DNA of 64,000 bases. Source: DTU013 sp964490975 (GTDB lineage: Bacteria > Bacillota > Clostridia > Acetivibrionales > DTU013). The stretch's first letter is position 1; each line of letters begins with the position of its first letter. The stretch lies in the NCBI GenBank assembly GCA_964490975.1, contig CAZBEQ010000004.1:49521-113520 (forward strand), written 5' to 3'. Shown here one piece after another: positions 14,417 through 22,439 of this stretch. Below the pieces are notes generated by a model that worked only from the letters and a program-made list of their open reading frames with translations, did no database searches and had not been told where the DNA came from. Both the position numbers and the translations under genes were made by a program.

Positions 14417-16291
14417 CTATATCCTGATCACATTTGCCTCATCGATTAACAGGGCCGGATTTGATGTCATTAGAATAACCTGCTTACCTGTTTGCGATAA
14501 TCTGTACATCGACTTTACAAAATCCCTCTGCCTGGGCGGGTCAAGATATATCGTAGGATCGTCCAGTACAAGAAGCTGATTTTGGAATGCCACCGATACA
14601 GCCAATTTAAGGCCGATATAGATAAGTGACTTCTCACTTCCCGACAATGTTGTAATGTCTATTTTCCTATAAGTATCCCACACAACGGGCATATAGTCCT
14701 CAACGCTGATTTCGACCCTGTAAGCCGGCAAGACGCCCAGATCATTAATAAACGCTGTTATATCGGCACCGGCTGTGGTGAATATGTCATGAATCACTTT
14801 TTCCATGCACTTCTCGGTTGCCGTTACCGCCGCCTCACAGATTGCCCTGGTTTTCTCACTTGCTTTGAGCTTTTGCTGCCCTTCAATAAAACTGGCTGCA
14901 TTTCGGTCATGATTCGTTTTTTGAACCAATATTTGCTCATACTCATTTGTGAGCTTATCCAATGCAGCCTTCAGGCTATTAAGGTCTTTCCCTGCCACCG
15001 CTGACCGGTTTCCTGTGTCTGCCTGATGTGTAGTGCCTGCTTTATTTGTAGTACCGGAGCCATCTAACAGCCCTAGCTGCATTTCCTTTTTTGATATATT
15101 CTCGCTAATTTTCTCGATATCTTGAACCAAAATCTGAGCAATGTCTCTTCTGGCCAACAAGTCCGGCTTTTGAGCCAATAGCTTTTTCAACCGTTCAATC
15201 TCACCTTTTAGCTTATCTGCACGACTTTGAAGTTCTCCCATACGTTCATCAGCCTTACACTTTTTCGTCAGGTTTGTGCTTATTACTTGACTCAGCTTGT
15301 CACCTGACAATGGCTGTGTACATAATGGACAGTTTGGGCCTGATGCATCAACTCTGATTGTGTTAAGTTCATCCAGGTGGGCATCTAATTGTGATATGAA
15401 TGCCTTGCCGTTCTTCACTCTTTGATCCAGCGCATCAAATTCTTCAGTCTTCTCTGCCAGTTCCTTTTCCTTCTCATCCAGGGTTCGAATAAATTCGACA
15501 ATGCTTTCAATACTATTAAATTCACTTAATTTTATTGCTAATTCGCTATGCTTCTCTTCCAGATCCTTTTTCAGTTCAGCCAAATCAGCTTTGATACCTG
15601 TGGAGTTATCTGATCCGGCTGAGGAAACAACTTGCTTGAGCAAATTGTCATACTCACTCTGAATGGCATCCTTACGACTCTTTACTTCTAAAAATATCCT
15701 GTCAATTTCATAATTCAGGTGACTGCTTAGAGCATCGACTTCCATCTGAATGCTTTTCTCTTCCCTTTTTGACTGTTTTCTGTTCTCGATGAAAATGTCG
15801 CGTATTTTCTCAAGTGTATTAATCCCTGCGATACTGTAAATAAGGTCACGCCTGTCGGACTTGGTAAGTGTAATGAACTCAACGACCTCGCTCTCACTTA
15901 AAAAGCCAAATTTCAATGAATTTACGTTCTGTCCGAACAGATCGTTGAGAAATATGTCGGTATCCTTCTTAGAGGCAATGGTTCTTGAGCGGTTTTGCGA
16001 GACAGCAGTTATCTTTAATTCGTTGGGCAGCCTTCTGGTAATCTGTATATTATCCTGCTCCCTGCGCAGTGATAAGGTAACCTCGGAGATCAGGCTGTCA
16101 TACTTCGCCAACGCTTTTGTATTCTTCCTGCCCTTTAAGGATTCGCCAAAAAGGCAATAAAACATGGATTCGCAGAGGGTAGTTTTACCGGCGAAATTGT
16201 CCCCAAGCACGATATTCAACCCTGGCTTGAAATCGCATGATTTTTCTTCAAATTTACGGATGTTTCTGATTTTCAGGTTATCTATTACCAT
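14417..16291 (-). CDS. Rad50/SMC-like ABC ATPase with zinc hook
   Basis: A protein of 624 residues from the ATG at 16291, chosen because GAGG precedes it by about 8 bases and MVIDNLKIRNIRKFEE is the usual family start. Walker A is GDNFAGKTT (about 27-35). Two long coiled coils flank a CPLC hook near residue 320, a Zn-dependent dimer joint as in Rad50/SbcC. The signature TLSGSEKSL is near 547 and Walker B LLVLDDPTIYLDPP near 575. Such ATPases tether DNA ends or load nucleases. It lies 10 bp downstream of a 90-residue gene and opposite a UvrD-type helicase, a local DNA-processing set. It is shorter than genuine SbcC, and no SbcD partner is present. Confidence 0.85.
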   Translation of the reverse strand: MVIDNLKIRNIRKFEEKSCDFKPGLNIVLGDNFAGKTTLCESMFYCLFGESLKGRKNTKALAKYDSLISEVTLSLRREQDNIQITRRLPNELKITAVSQNRSRTIASKKDTDIFLNDLFGQNVNSLKFGFLSESEVVEFITLTKSDRRDLIYSIAGINTLEKIRDIFIENRKQSKREEKSIQMEVDALSSHLNYEIDRIFLEVKSRKDAIQSEYDNLLKQVVSSAGSDNSTGIKADLAELKKDLEEKHSELAIKLSEFNSIESIVEFIRTLDEKEKELAEKTEEFDALDQRVKNGKAFISQLDAHLDELNTIRVDASGPNCPLCTQPLSGDKLSQVISTNLTKKCKADERMGELQSRADKLKGEIERLKKLLAQKPDLLARRDIAQILVQDIEKISENISKKEMQLGLLDGSGTTNKAGTTHQADTGNRSAVAGKDLNSLKAALDKLTNEYEQILVQKTNHDRNAASFIEGQQKLKASEKTRAICEAAVTATEKCMEKVIHDIFTTAGADITAFINDLGVLPAYRVEISVEDYMPVVWDTYRKIDITTLSGSEKSLIYIGLKLAVSVAFQNQLLVLDDPTIYLDPPRQRDFVKSMYRLSQTGKQVILMTSNPALLIDEANVIRI

Positions 16292-16301
16292 GCCAATACC
16301 C

Positions 16302-16574
16302 TCAAAGTTGTTCATTTTTCAGCTTTTTGTAAATGTCACTTTCTGAAGCGTCCTCATAATTGCTGTCATACATATTGTTAAAGACTCTGCATATCCTGTC
16401 TGTGTCCTGCCCGCTCAGTTTGTACTTTTGTGCGAGCTTGTTCAGTTCACTTCTATAGATTTCTTTAATCTCCTCAGAAGCTGCCACCGGTATCCCTCCA
16501 AACCTGTACTCGAATAAATGAAACAGCAGCGTATCATTTAATATGATTCTTCGTTGACGACAAAATTCCTGCAT
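16302..16574 (-). CDS. Small partner of the Rad50-like ATPase
   Basis: A 90-residue helical protein: RRIILNDTLLFHLFEYRFGG, then EIKEIYRSELNKLAQKYKL, and a charged end. AGGA lies ahead of the ATG, and its stop is 10 bp before the start of the ATPase gene. Position and size match the small middle component of three-component ABC-ATPase conflict systems, but no such family could be verified by eye. It is transcribed divergently from the helicase gene that starts near 16666. Confidence 0.6.
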   Translation of the reverse strand: MQEFCRQRRIILNDTLLFHLFEYRFGGIPVAASEEIKEIYRSELNKLAQKYKLSGQDTDRICRVFNNMYDSNYEDASESDIYKKLKNEQL

Positions 16575-16665
16575 TATTCCTAATATGTTTACTAAATGTA
16601 AAAAATATCATAGAATAATAGCTATAGCACTAATAAACACTATTCAGGCAAGGTTGGAACAAAGC

Positions 16666-19566
16666 ATGGGATTTTTCAAGAATCTATTCAGAAAAAATAT
16701 GAATCAGCAAGGTAAAGCCTCAGCTGTTGTCCCACCTGAGTTTGAAAAGCTGTCTGTCTTTAATAATGCTCTTGAAACCCTTTTATCAAAAGATGCCTAC
16801 ATAGCTAGAAGTGACTACATCAAAATTACAGATGACTTTACTGAAGTCTATAATCAATTTAAAACAATTAATCAAAGCGGCGTGTTGCCTGATTACTGCC
16901 GAAAAAACTCCATTGACGCCGGTGATATCCTCAAAGCCCTTGATACATTTGACAATGTGATATCAATTGTAGATACACATAATTGCGAATACATTGCAAA
17001 GACAAAAATCAGCGAAAAGGCTTATCTGGATAATATCCTGAGGGATATCGATCCCGGCATTATACTCGATGAAAACCAGCGAGAGGCTGTACTGACGGAT
17101 GAAGATTATTGTTTGGTTATTGCCGGGGCAGGAGCCGGAAAGACTACTACCGTAGCAGCCAAGGTGAAATATCTTGTTGACAGGAAGCATATTGATCCGA
17201 AGCAGATACTGATCATCTCTTTTACTAACAAGGCTGTCGAGGAACTGCGTGACAGGATAAACAAATCTCTTTCTATTCCCTGCCCTATTGCAACGTTCCA
17301 TTCGGCAGGCAATGCAATTATTCGCAAACAGAATGACCAAAGAATCAATATTGTAGACTCAGGCAAATTATACTGGGTACTAATGGATTATTTCAAGGGC
17401 ACTCTCCTGAAGAATGCTCGTATGGTCAATAACCTTATATTATTCTTCGGTTCTTATTTTGACGCTCCATACGAAGGTGATGACCTGAATGCTTTTTTTG
17501 ACTCAGTCGCCAAAGCCAATTACTCGACACTAAAAAGCGACCTGAATGAGTATATTAAGGAAATATGCGATATGCGCAGCAGGAAGCAGGTGACTATCGC
17601 CAACGAAGTTTTACGTTCAAAGCAGGAAGTTGAGATCGCCAATTTCTTATATATGAACAATATCGATTACCAATATGAGCCTCTATATCAGTATAATATA
17701 CAGTTTTCAAGGAAACCGTACACTCCGGACTTTCTTATCATTCAAGAGAAACGTGTAGCATATATTGAGCATTTTGGGTTGTCAGAATCAGGTACTAATG
17801 ACCGTTACAGCGCGGATCAAATTGAAGCTTACAAAAATGCAATCAGGAATAAAATCGAGATTCACAAACAGCATGGCACAACATTGATCTACACTTTTTC
17901 CGGTTACAACGATGGTCGTTCATTACTCGAGCATCTGAAGGAGCAGTTGGAACTGAAAGGATTTGAGCTACATCCAAGGTCCAATCAGGAAATCGTAGAG
18001 AAACTGGTTTCGGATGAAGAGTCAAGATATATTCGCAAGTTGGTAGATTTGATATGCCGATTTATTTCGAATTTTAAAATAAATACATATACCTTCAGTG
18101 ACTTTTCGCGCATGTCAAACTCCACAAGAAATGTTCGGACAAAGCTTTTTCTGGACATTTGCCAGGAATGCTACCTGGAGTATCAGAAATACCTTTCAGA
18201 AAACAACGCAGTAGATTTCCAGGACATGATCAATGAATCTGTTCAGTTGCTGAAAGAAGTCCGGGAAATGAAGCAGAAGCTGGATTTTAAATATATTATT
18301 GTAGATGAATACCAGGATATTTCCAGACAGCGGTTTGACCTGACAAAAGAACTTTCGACAGTCACTGATGCCAAAATCATTGCAGTCGGGGATGACTGGC
18401 AGTCTATTTATGCATTCAGCGGCTCAGACATAACATTATTTACAGAATTTCTTGGCAAAATGGGTTATGGCAAACTGTTGAAGATAGTTAAAACCTATAG
18501 GAATGCACAGGAGGTTATTGACATTGCCGGCTGCTTTATACAGAAAAATGCCTCTCAGATCCAAAAGGCCCTTGAGTCTCCCAAACATATCAGCGACCCT
18601 GTAATAATCTATACATACGACACTGCACCAAAGGCACAAAACATGGATAATAGAAGTGGTGTGAATTTTGCTATTGCTCACGCCGTCGAGGTAGCATTAG
18701 AACAGATCATCGCTTATAACAGAATGGAAGGGAAAGGTTCAAGCTCAAATATTCTTCTCTTAGGTCGTTATGGTTATGACGGGGATCGTCTTGAGAAAAG
18801 CGGTCTGTTTGAGTATGTAAATCGCGGAAAGAAAGTACGTTCTGTAAAATATTCGAAGCTTGATATCACCTTTATGACAGTCCATTCCTCTAAAGGACTT
18901 GGCTATGATAATGTTATTGTCATCAACGGTCGCAATGATACCTACGGTTTTCCTGCAAAAATAGAGGATGACCCTGTTTTGAAGCTGGTAATCAAAGAAG
19001 ATAATTCCATTGAATATGCAGAAGAGCGGCGATTATTCTATGTTGCGATGACTCGTACAAAAAACAGGGTGTATTGTATTGCACCGGAGAGAAATCCATC
19101 AGAATTTCTGCTTGAGCTTAAACATGATTACAAAAATGTCGTTCTTAGGGGAAATTGGTCCGAAGAAAGTTATCGACCTTTTTATAAAAAACGCTGTCCG
19201 ATCTGCGGTTATCCCTTACAGTTCAAATACAAGAATGCTTATGGACTGAGGCTTTATATATGTACTAATGAGCCTGAAATCTGCGGTTTTATTTCTAACG
19301 ATCTTGCAGGTGGTAAAATGTCCATACAAAAGTGCGATAAATGCATTGACGGGTATCTTATAATTAAGAAAAGCCGTGAAAACAATGTCTCATTTCTTGG
19401 ATGTACCAACTTTTCCCGTGATGGCAAGGGTTGTGGCGGTTCAATGACAAAGCAGGCGTATTATTCAGCATACGGGCTGATGACTCAGAGGGAAATCCAG
19501 TACCTGCACGGCGACATAGCCCGCAAAAGCACATGGGAAAGAGGCCTGCAGCTAGCAATCGTGTGA
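16666..19566 (+). CDS. UvrD-like SF1 helicase with embedded nuclease-like domain and zinc fingers
   Basis: A protein of 966 residues from the ATG at 16666 (MGFFKNLFRKNM; an earlier ATG at 16585 is in frame). SF1 motifs: AGAGAGKTTT near 155, DEYQDIS near 546, GDDWQSIYAFSGSD soon after, TVHSSKGLGYDNV near 738 and EERRLFYVAMTR near 785. Between motifs I and II, around 320-430, lies an insert with EIANFLYMNNIDYQYEP, YTPDFLI and YIEHFG, a PD-(D/E)xK-like domain as in helicase-IV-type proteins. After 840 come Cys pairs (CPICG, CTNEPEICGF, CDKC, CTNF...CGG), topoisomerase-like zinc fingers. The reading frame then ends abruptly, while the RQC domain continues in the next frame. Confidence 0.8.
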   Translation: MGFFKNLFRKNMNQQGKASAVVPPEFEKLSVFNNALETLLSKDAYIARSDYIKITDDFTEVYNQFKTINQSGVLPDYCRKNSIDAGDILKALDTFDNVISIVDTHNCEYIAKTKISEKAYLDNILRDIDPGIILDENQREAVLTDEDYCLVIAGAGAGKTTTVAAKVKYLVDRKHIDPKQILIISFTNKAVEELRDRINKSLSIPCPIATFHSAGNAIIRKQNDQRINIVDSGKLYWVLMDYFKGTLLKNARMVNNLILFFGSYFDAPYEGDDLNAFFDSVAKANYSTLKSDLNEYIKEICDMRSRKQVTIANEVLRSKQEVEIANFLYMNNIDYQYEPLYQYNIQFSRKPYTPDFLIIQEKRVAYIEHFGLSESGTNDRYSADQIEAYKNAIRNKIEIHKQHGTTLIYTFSGYNDGRSLLEHLKEQLELKGFELHPRSNQEIVEKLVSDEESRYIRKLVDLICRFISNFKINTYTFSDFSRMSNSTRNVRTKLFLDICQECYLEYQKYLSENNAVDFQDMINESVQLLKEVREMKQKLDFKYIIVDEYQDISRQRFDLTKELSTVTDAKIIAVGDDWQSIYAFSGSDITLFTEFLGKMGYGKLLKIVKTYRNAQEVIDIAGCFIQKNASQIQKALESPKHISDPVIIYTYDTAPKAQNMDNRSGVNFAIAHAVEVALEQIIAYNRMEGKGSSSNILLLGRYGYDGDRLEKSGLFEYVNRGKKVRSVKYSKLDITFMTVHSSKGLGYDNVIVINGRNDTYGFPAKIEDDPVLKLVIKEDNSIEYAEERRLFYVAMTRTKNRVYCIAPERNPSEFLLELKHDYKNVVLRGNWSEESYRPFYKKRCPICGYPLQFKYKNAYGLRLYICTNEPEICGFISNDLAGGKMSIQKCDKCIDGYLIIKKSRENNVSFLGCTNFSRDGKGCGGSMTKQAYYSAYGLMTQREIQYLHGDIARKSTWERGLQLAIV

Positions 19567-20084
19567 CTGCAGCTAGCAACAATGTGCCTCCTGCCGACAA
19601 CAGCAAGTTCAACATTGAAACCAGCACACCACCTCAAGTCACACCCTATGTGAACACAACATCTCAAGGCAAGCCCGATGTGGGCACTACCGGTAGGGAG
19701 CAACAACCCGTTACACTTCAGCCGGTTCTCTTCAAAGGTGTTGATGTTATGCGTATTGTCGGCACAATTCTGCAATGTGTTATTGAGATCAGTAAAAAAC
19801 ACTTTTTCGGCACAGAAGTAGTGCTAAATGTGCTCAGAGGCTCAGCCTGTGAAAAAGTTAAGAAATATAAACTGGATGAATCTCATACATATGGCCAATT
19901 AGCCAACATAGGTCGTGAAGACTTGAGAACAGTCATTGACTGGCTGATCCAGAATAAGTTCCTTTATAAAAGGGACGGTCGTTACCCTGTCATTCATATC
20001 ACATACAGTGGAAACCATTACAAAGAAATCCTAACAGATAGATTACTTAAAAATCTGGTTAAAATGATTACGGGCCAGGCTTGA
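19431..20084 (+). pseudogene. RQC-type winged-helix C-terminus of the UvrD-like helicase, shifted frame
   Basis: The frame is open to TGA at 20082-20084. After a low-complexity linker rich in Ala, Ser, Asn and Thr (from about 19545), residues about 105-205 read as an RQC domain: GTILQCVIEISKKHFFG, VLRGSACEKVKKYKL, YGQLANIGREDLRTVIDWL and YPVIHITYSG. RQC winged helices bind branched DNA in RecQ helicases. It lacks a credible start and overlaps the helicase gene, so it is best read as that protein's C-terminus, separated by a one-base shift near a 20-bp direct repeat at about 19547-19588. The last residues (GQA) and the stop codon lie inside a RAYT terminal repeat. Confidence 0.65.
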
Positions 20085-20100
20085 ATCATTCTCTTTTCTT
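20072..20100 (+). repeat. Solo RAYT end at the 3' end of the RQC frame
   Basis: GGGCCAGGCTTGAATCATTC followed by TCTTTTCTT is a slightly diverged copy of the transposase-proximal end at 37388. It provides the stop codon of the RQC reading frame. Confidence 0.7.
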
Positions 20101-20117
20101 GTTCAATCGCAATTCTA

Positions 20118-20247
20118 CTACTCCAAAAAGCCACATGAATTCAGGAGCTTGAGGTTCGCTAATTTCCGTAAGCCTTTGATATCTTCAATTCCATAGTCAA
20201 AAGCATCCAACCTGCTCAGCTCCGACACTTCTGACTTGTAAATACTC
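20118..20247 (-). pseudogene. Relic of a leucine-rich-repeat gene
   Basis: The minus-strand frame ending at TAG 20118-20120 encodes DGSIYKSEVSELSRLDAF, then YGIEDIKGLRKLANLKLLN. This is the cap and first repeat of an internalin-like LRR array, the same wording as in the solute-binding/LRR protein at 57422. Only about 43 codons survive between stops. Confidence 0.5.
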
Positions 20248-20346
20248 CCGTCAAGTTAATTAATCTCTTTGTCCGATAGAAACATTTAGCCTTTTAGGCG
20301 AAACAGAGGAAACATCCTGTAGTAAAATTGACTGCAGTGTACATTT

Positions 20347-20488
20347 TTTTCAATCTTGGGCAATCAGTTTATTAGAAGCTGATTTTTTAAGTAGCTAATG
20401 TTACATAAACCAGAGTTACATCACATTATTACACCTTATTGCTTCAAAGCCGAACAAATATGCGTCCATAAGCGCCCAAGATTGAAAA
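20347..20488. repeat. 142-bp element bounded by perfect 15-bp inverted repeats
   Basis: The arms TTTTCAATCTTGGGC (20347-20361) and GCCCAAGATTGAAAA (20474-20488) are exact complements, and differ from the arms at 6316/6422 at only a few positions. The interior is AT-rich and non-coding. Together the two copies suggest a small family of MITE-like elements. Confidence 0.65.
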
Positions 20489-20567
20489 TTTTGTACACCC
20501 TCATACCAAAATCACATCCCTCAGAACCTCTATGTAATTGCTGTAATTTTGTACACCCTCATACCAA
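20487..20567. repeat. 23-bp direct repeat pair
   Basis: Two identical 23-bp copies at 20487-20509 and 20545-20567, with core TTGTACACCCTCATACC, 35 bp apart. The first overlaps the right arm of the inverted-repeat element. Purpose unknown; possibly a target-site or regulator-binding repeat. Confidence 0.7.
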
Positions 20568-20733
20568 TAAAACATTGCTGCCAGTATGCTCTCCCCTAAA
20601 TACAAAAAACAGCATACAAAGGAACCGATTTGATTCCATTTTCATGCCCGAAGTTTTTCGCCGAAATCCTGACAGGCCGCGCTTAGATACTGCGATCTGT
20701 GCCAGCATGTGTGCCCGCACGTGTTCCACAGCA

Positions 20734-20772
20734 TAAAAAAAGCCCGCTCAGAGCTTTACTCCCGGAGCGGAC
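20734..20772 (-). terminator. Terminator of the ABC importer operon
   Basis: On the minus strand GTCCGCTC pairs with GAGCGGGC around a 13-base loop and is followed by seven T. It lies about 55 bp after the stop of the ATPase gene. Confidence 0.85.
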
Positions 20773-20826
20773 ATAATAAGGATATACCATACCCTATCGC
20801 TAACTATTTTAGCGAGGTCCCCCACA

Positions 20827-22437
20827 TTATTCAAGGCTTAGTGATCCTCGCGTGATGATTTTGCCGTTTTTCCTGCTGAAGAGCATGATGCTGTTACCCT
20901 CAAAGCCGATACGCACCTTCTGCCCTATCTCATACAGAACTCCCCCGAACACGACCGCTGTCAGCAAAAACCGCCCGATCCTGATCCTTACGGTGATTTC
21001 CATGCCTGTAGGCATTGAACTGTAAACCTCTCCCTCGAGCTTGCACTGATCGCTTATTTTGATGAACTCCGGCCTGATCCCGATCACAAAATCATCCTCC
21101 GAAGCAGCCGCAGCATCTTCCATATCGTCCATTGCATCAACGCTAGCAATATGATATTTAAATGCAATATCAGCGTTTCCCTTTTCCGTATTGCTGCCGC
21201 TTTTCTCTGCTTCCTGCTTTTTTGTCCACAGCGCCAGGTCAATGGGCTCATGTGGCGTAAATCTTACTTTCATGCCGTTAAAAGCGGAGAGGTATATTGA
21301 ACCATCCGATGCCTGCTTACCATTTGCTTCAACAAAATTGATTGCCGGATTCCCGACAAAATCTGCCGCGAACAGATTATTTGGAGTGTTATAAACGTCC
21401 ATGGGTTTATCGTATTGCTGAAGGACACCATTATCCATCAGACATATCTTCGTTGCCAGCGTCATTGCTTCCATCTGGTCATGGGTCACATAAATGAAGG
21501 TGCTTCCCGTATCGATATGAAGCCTCTGGAGCTCTGAGCGCATCTCTAGGCGAAGCTTTGCATCCAGATTGGATAGCGGCTCGTCCATAAACAGCACCGT
21601 CGGCTCGGGCGCAAGTGTCCTTGCTATGGCGACACGCTGCTGCTGTCCTCCTGACAGCTCGCTTGGATAACGGTCCATGAACATGCCGATTTTAACGATT
21701 CTGGATACGCGTCTTACTGTCAGGTCTATCTCTTCACTGGTATGCTTTCTCACTGTCTTTATTACCTGGCCCTGCTTCACCACTTCAAACTTATCATTAA
21801 GTTCGCAGCCTGCTGCCTTTTGCTTAGAATGCCGCGCTTCCAGCTCAGCTTTGAGCTTTATGGTTATCTCTCCTGCTGCCCTGTCGACATCAGCCGTCTC
21901 ATGCAGCTTAAAACCCATAAGCTTTTTAGCGGTATACATTGAAATCTCAAATGTATCTATCAATCGTATAAGTGCTCTGTTTTTGTCGATTGCGCCCTTT
22001 TTATCCGTGCATTCCTTTATTATTTCTTTGACATCTTCAGCTCTGTCAAGTATTTTGATGAGACTGTATGCAGTTTTCGCCTCGTAATCTATCGTCGGCA
22101 TTTCTTCCTTCACATTTTCAAGTCCGAAGGATATATTCTGGTATACTGTCATATTCGGCCATAAGGCATAATTCTGGAACAGGAATCCGACGTGCCTTTT
22201 ATTGGGTGGAATGTTTATTCCCAGCTCACTGTCAAATACGATTGTGCCGCCAATAGTTATTCTGCCGCTTGTAGGTGTCTCAAGACCTGCTATCATACGT
22301 AATGTGGTTGTCTTGCCGCAGCCCGAAGGTCCCAGCAGTGTGACGAATGCATTATTATCGATAACAAGATTTAGATTATCAACTGCGAAAAAATTTCCCC
22401 ATCTTTTAGTAATGTTGGTCAAAACTATTACCGGCAT
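20827..22437 (-). CDS. ABC importer ATPase with long insertion
   Basis: A 536-residue ATPase of the MalK/PotA/FbpC importer class that powers uptake through the permease encoded just upstream. Walker A GPSGCGKTTT is at about 37, the Q-loop FLFQNYALWPNM at about 88, the signature LSGGQQQRVAIART at about 259, Walker B VLFMDEPLSNLDA and the switch VTHDQMEAM. A TOBE-like domain lies after 440 (VIGIRPEFIKI). Unusually, about 165 residues separate the Q-loop from the signature, where family members have about 35. The insert is helical and charged (residues about 105-245) and spans the helical subdomain that contacts the permease. The gene begins 2 bp after the permease stop. Substrate unknown. Confidence 0.85.
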   Translation of the reverse strand: MPVIVLTNITKRWGNFFAVDNLNLVIDNNAFVTLLGPSGCGKTTTLRMIAGLETPTSGRITIGGTIVFDSELGINIPPNKRHVGFLFQNYALWPNMTVYQNISFGLENVKEEMPTIDYEAKTAYSLIKILDRAEDVKEIIKECTDKKGAIDKNRALIRLIDTFEISMYTAKKLMGFKLHETADVDRAAGEITIKLKAELEARHSKQKAAGCELNDKFEVVKQGQVIKTVRKHTSEEIDLTVRRVSRIVKIGMFMDRYPSELSGGQQQRVAIARTLAPEPTVLFMDEPLSNLDAKLRLEMRSELQRLHIDTGSTFIYVTHDQMEAMTLATKICLMDNGVLQQYDKPMDVYNTPNNLFAADFVGNPAINFVEANGKQASDGSIYLSAFNGMKVRFTPHEPIDLALWTKKQEAEKSGSNTEKGNADIAFKYHIASVDAMDDMEDAAAASEDDFVIGIRPEFIKISDQCKLEGEVYSSMPTGMEITVRIRIGRFLLTAVVFGGVLYEIGQKVRIGFEGNSIMLFSRKNGKIITRGSLSLE

Positions 22438-22439
22438 GA

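Noticed and set aside
14417..16291. Genuine SbcC of an SbcCD complex
   Set aside because: Too short, no SbcD nuclease gene beside it, and the partner is a 90-residue protein.
16302..19566. Gabija system (GajA/GajB)
   Set aside because: The ATPase has a zinc hook and no TOPRIM domain, and the UvrD-like protein is about twice the length of GajB with added domains.
20118..20247. Functional LRR gene
   Set aside because: Only about 43 codons between stops and no start or signal peptide.
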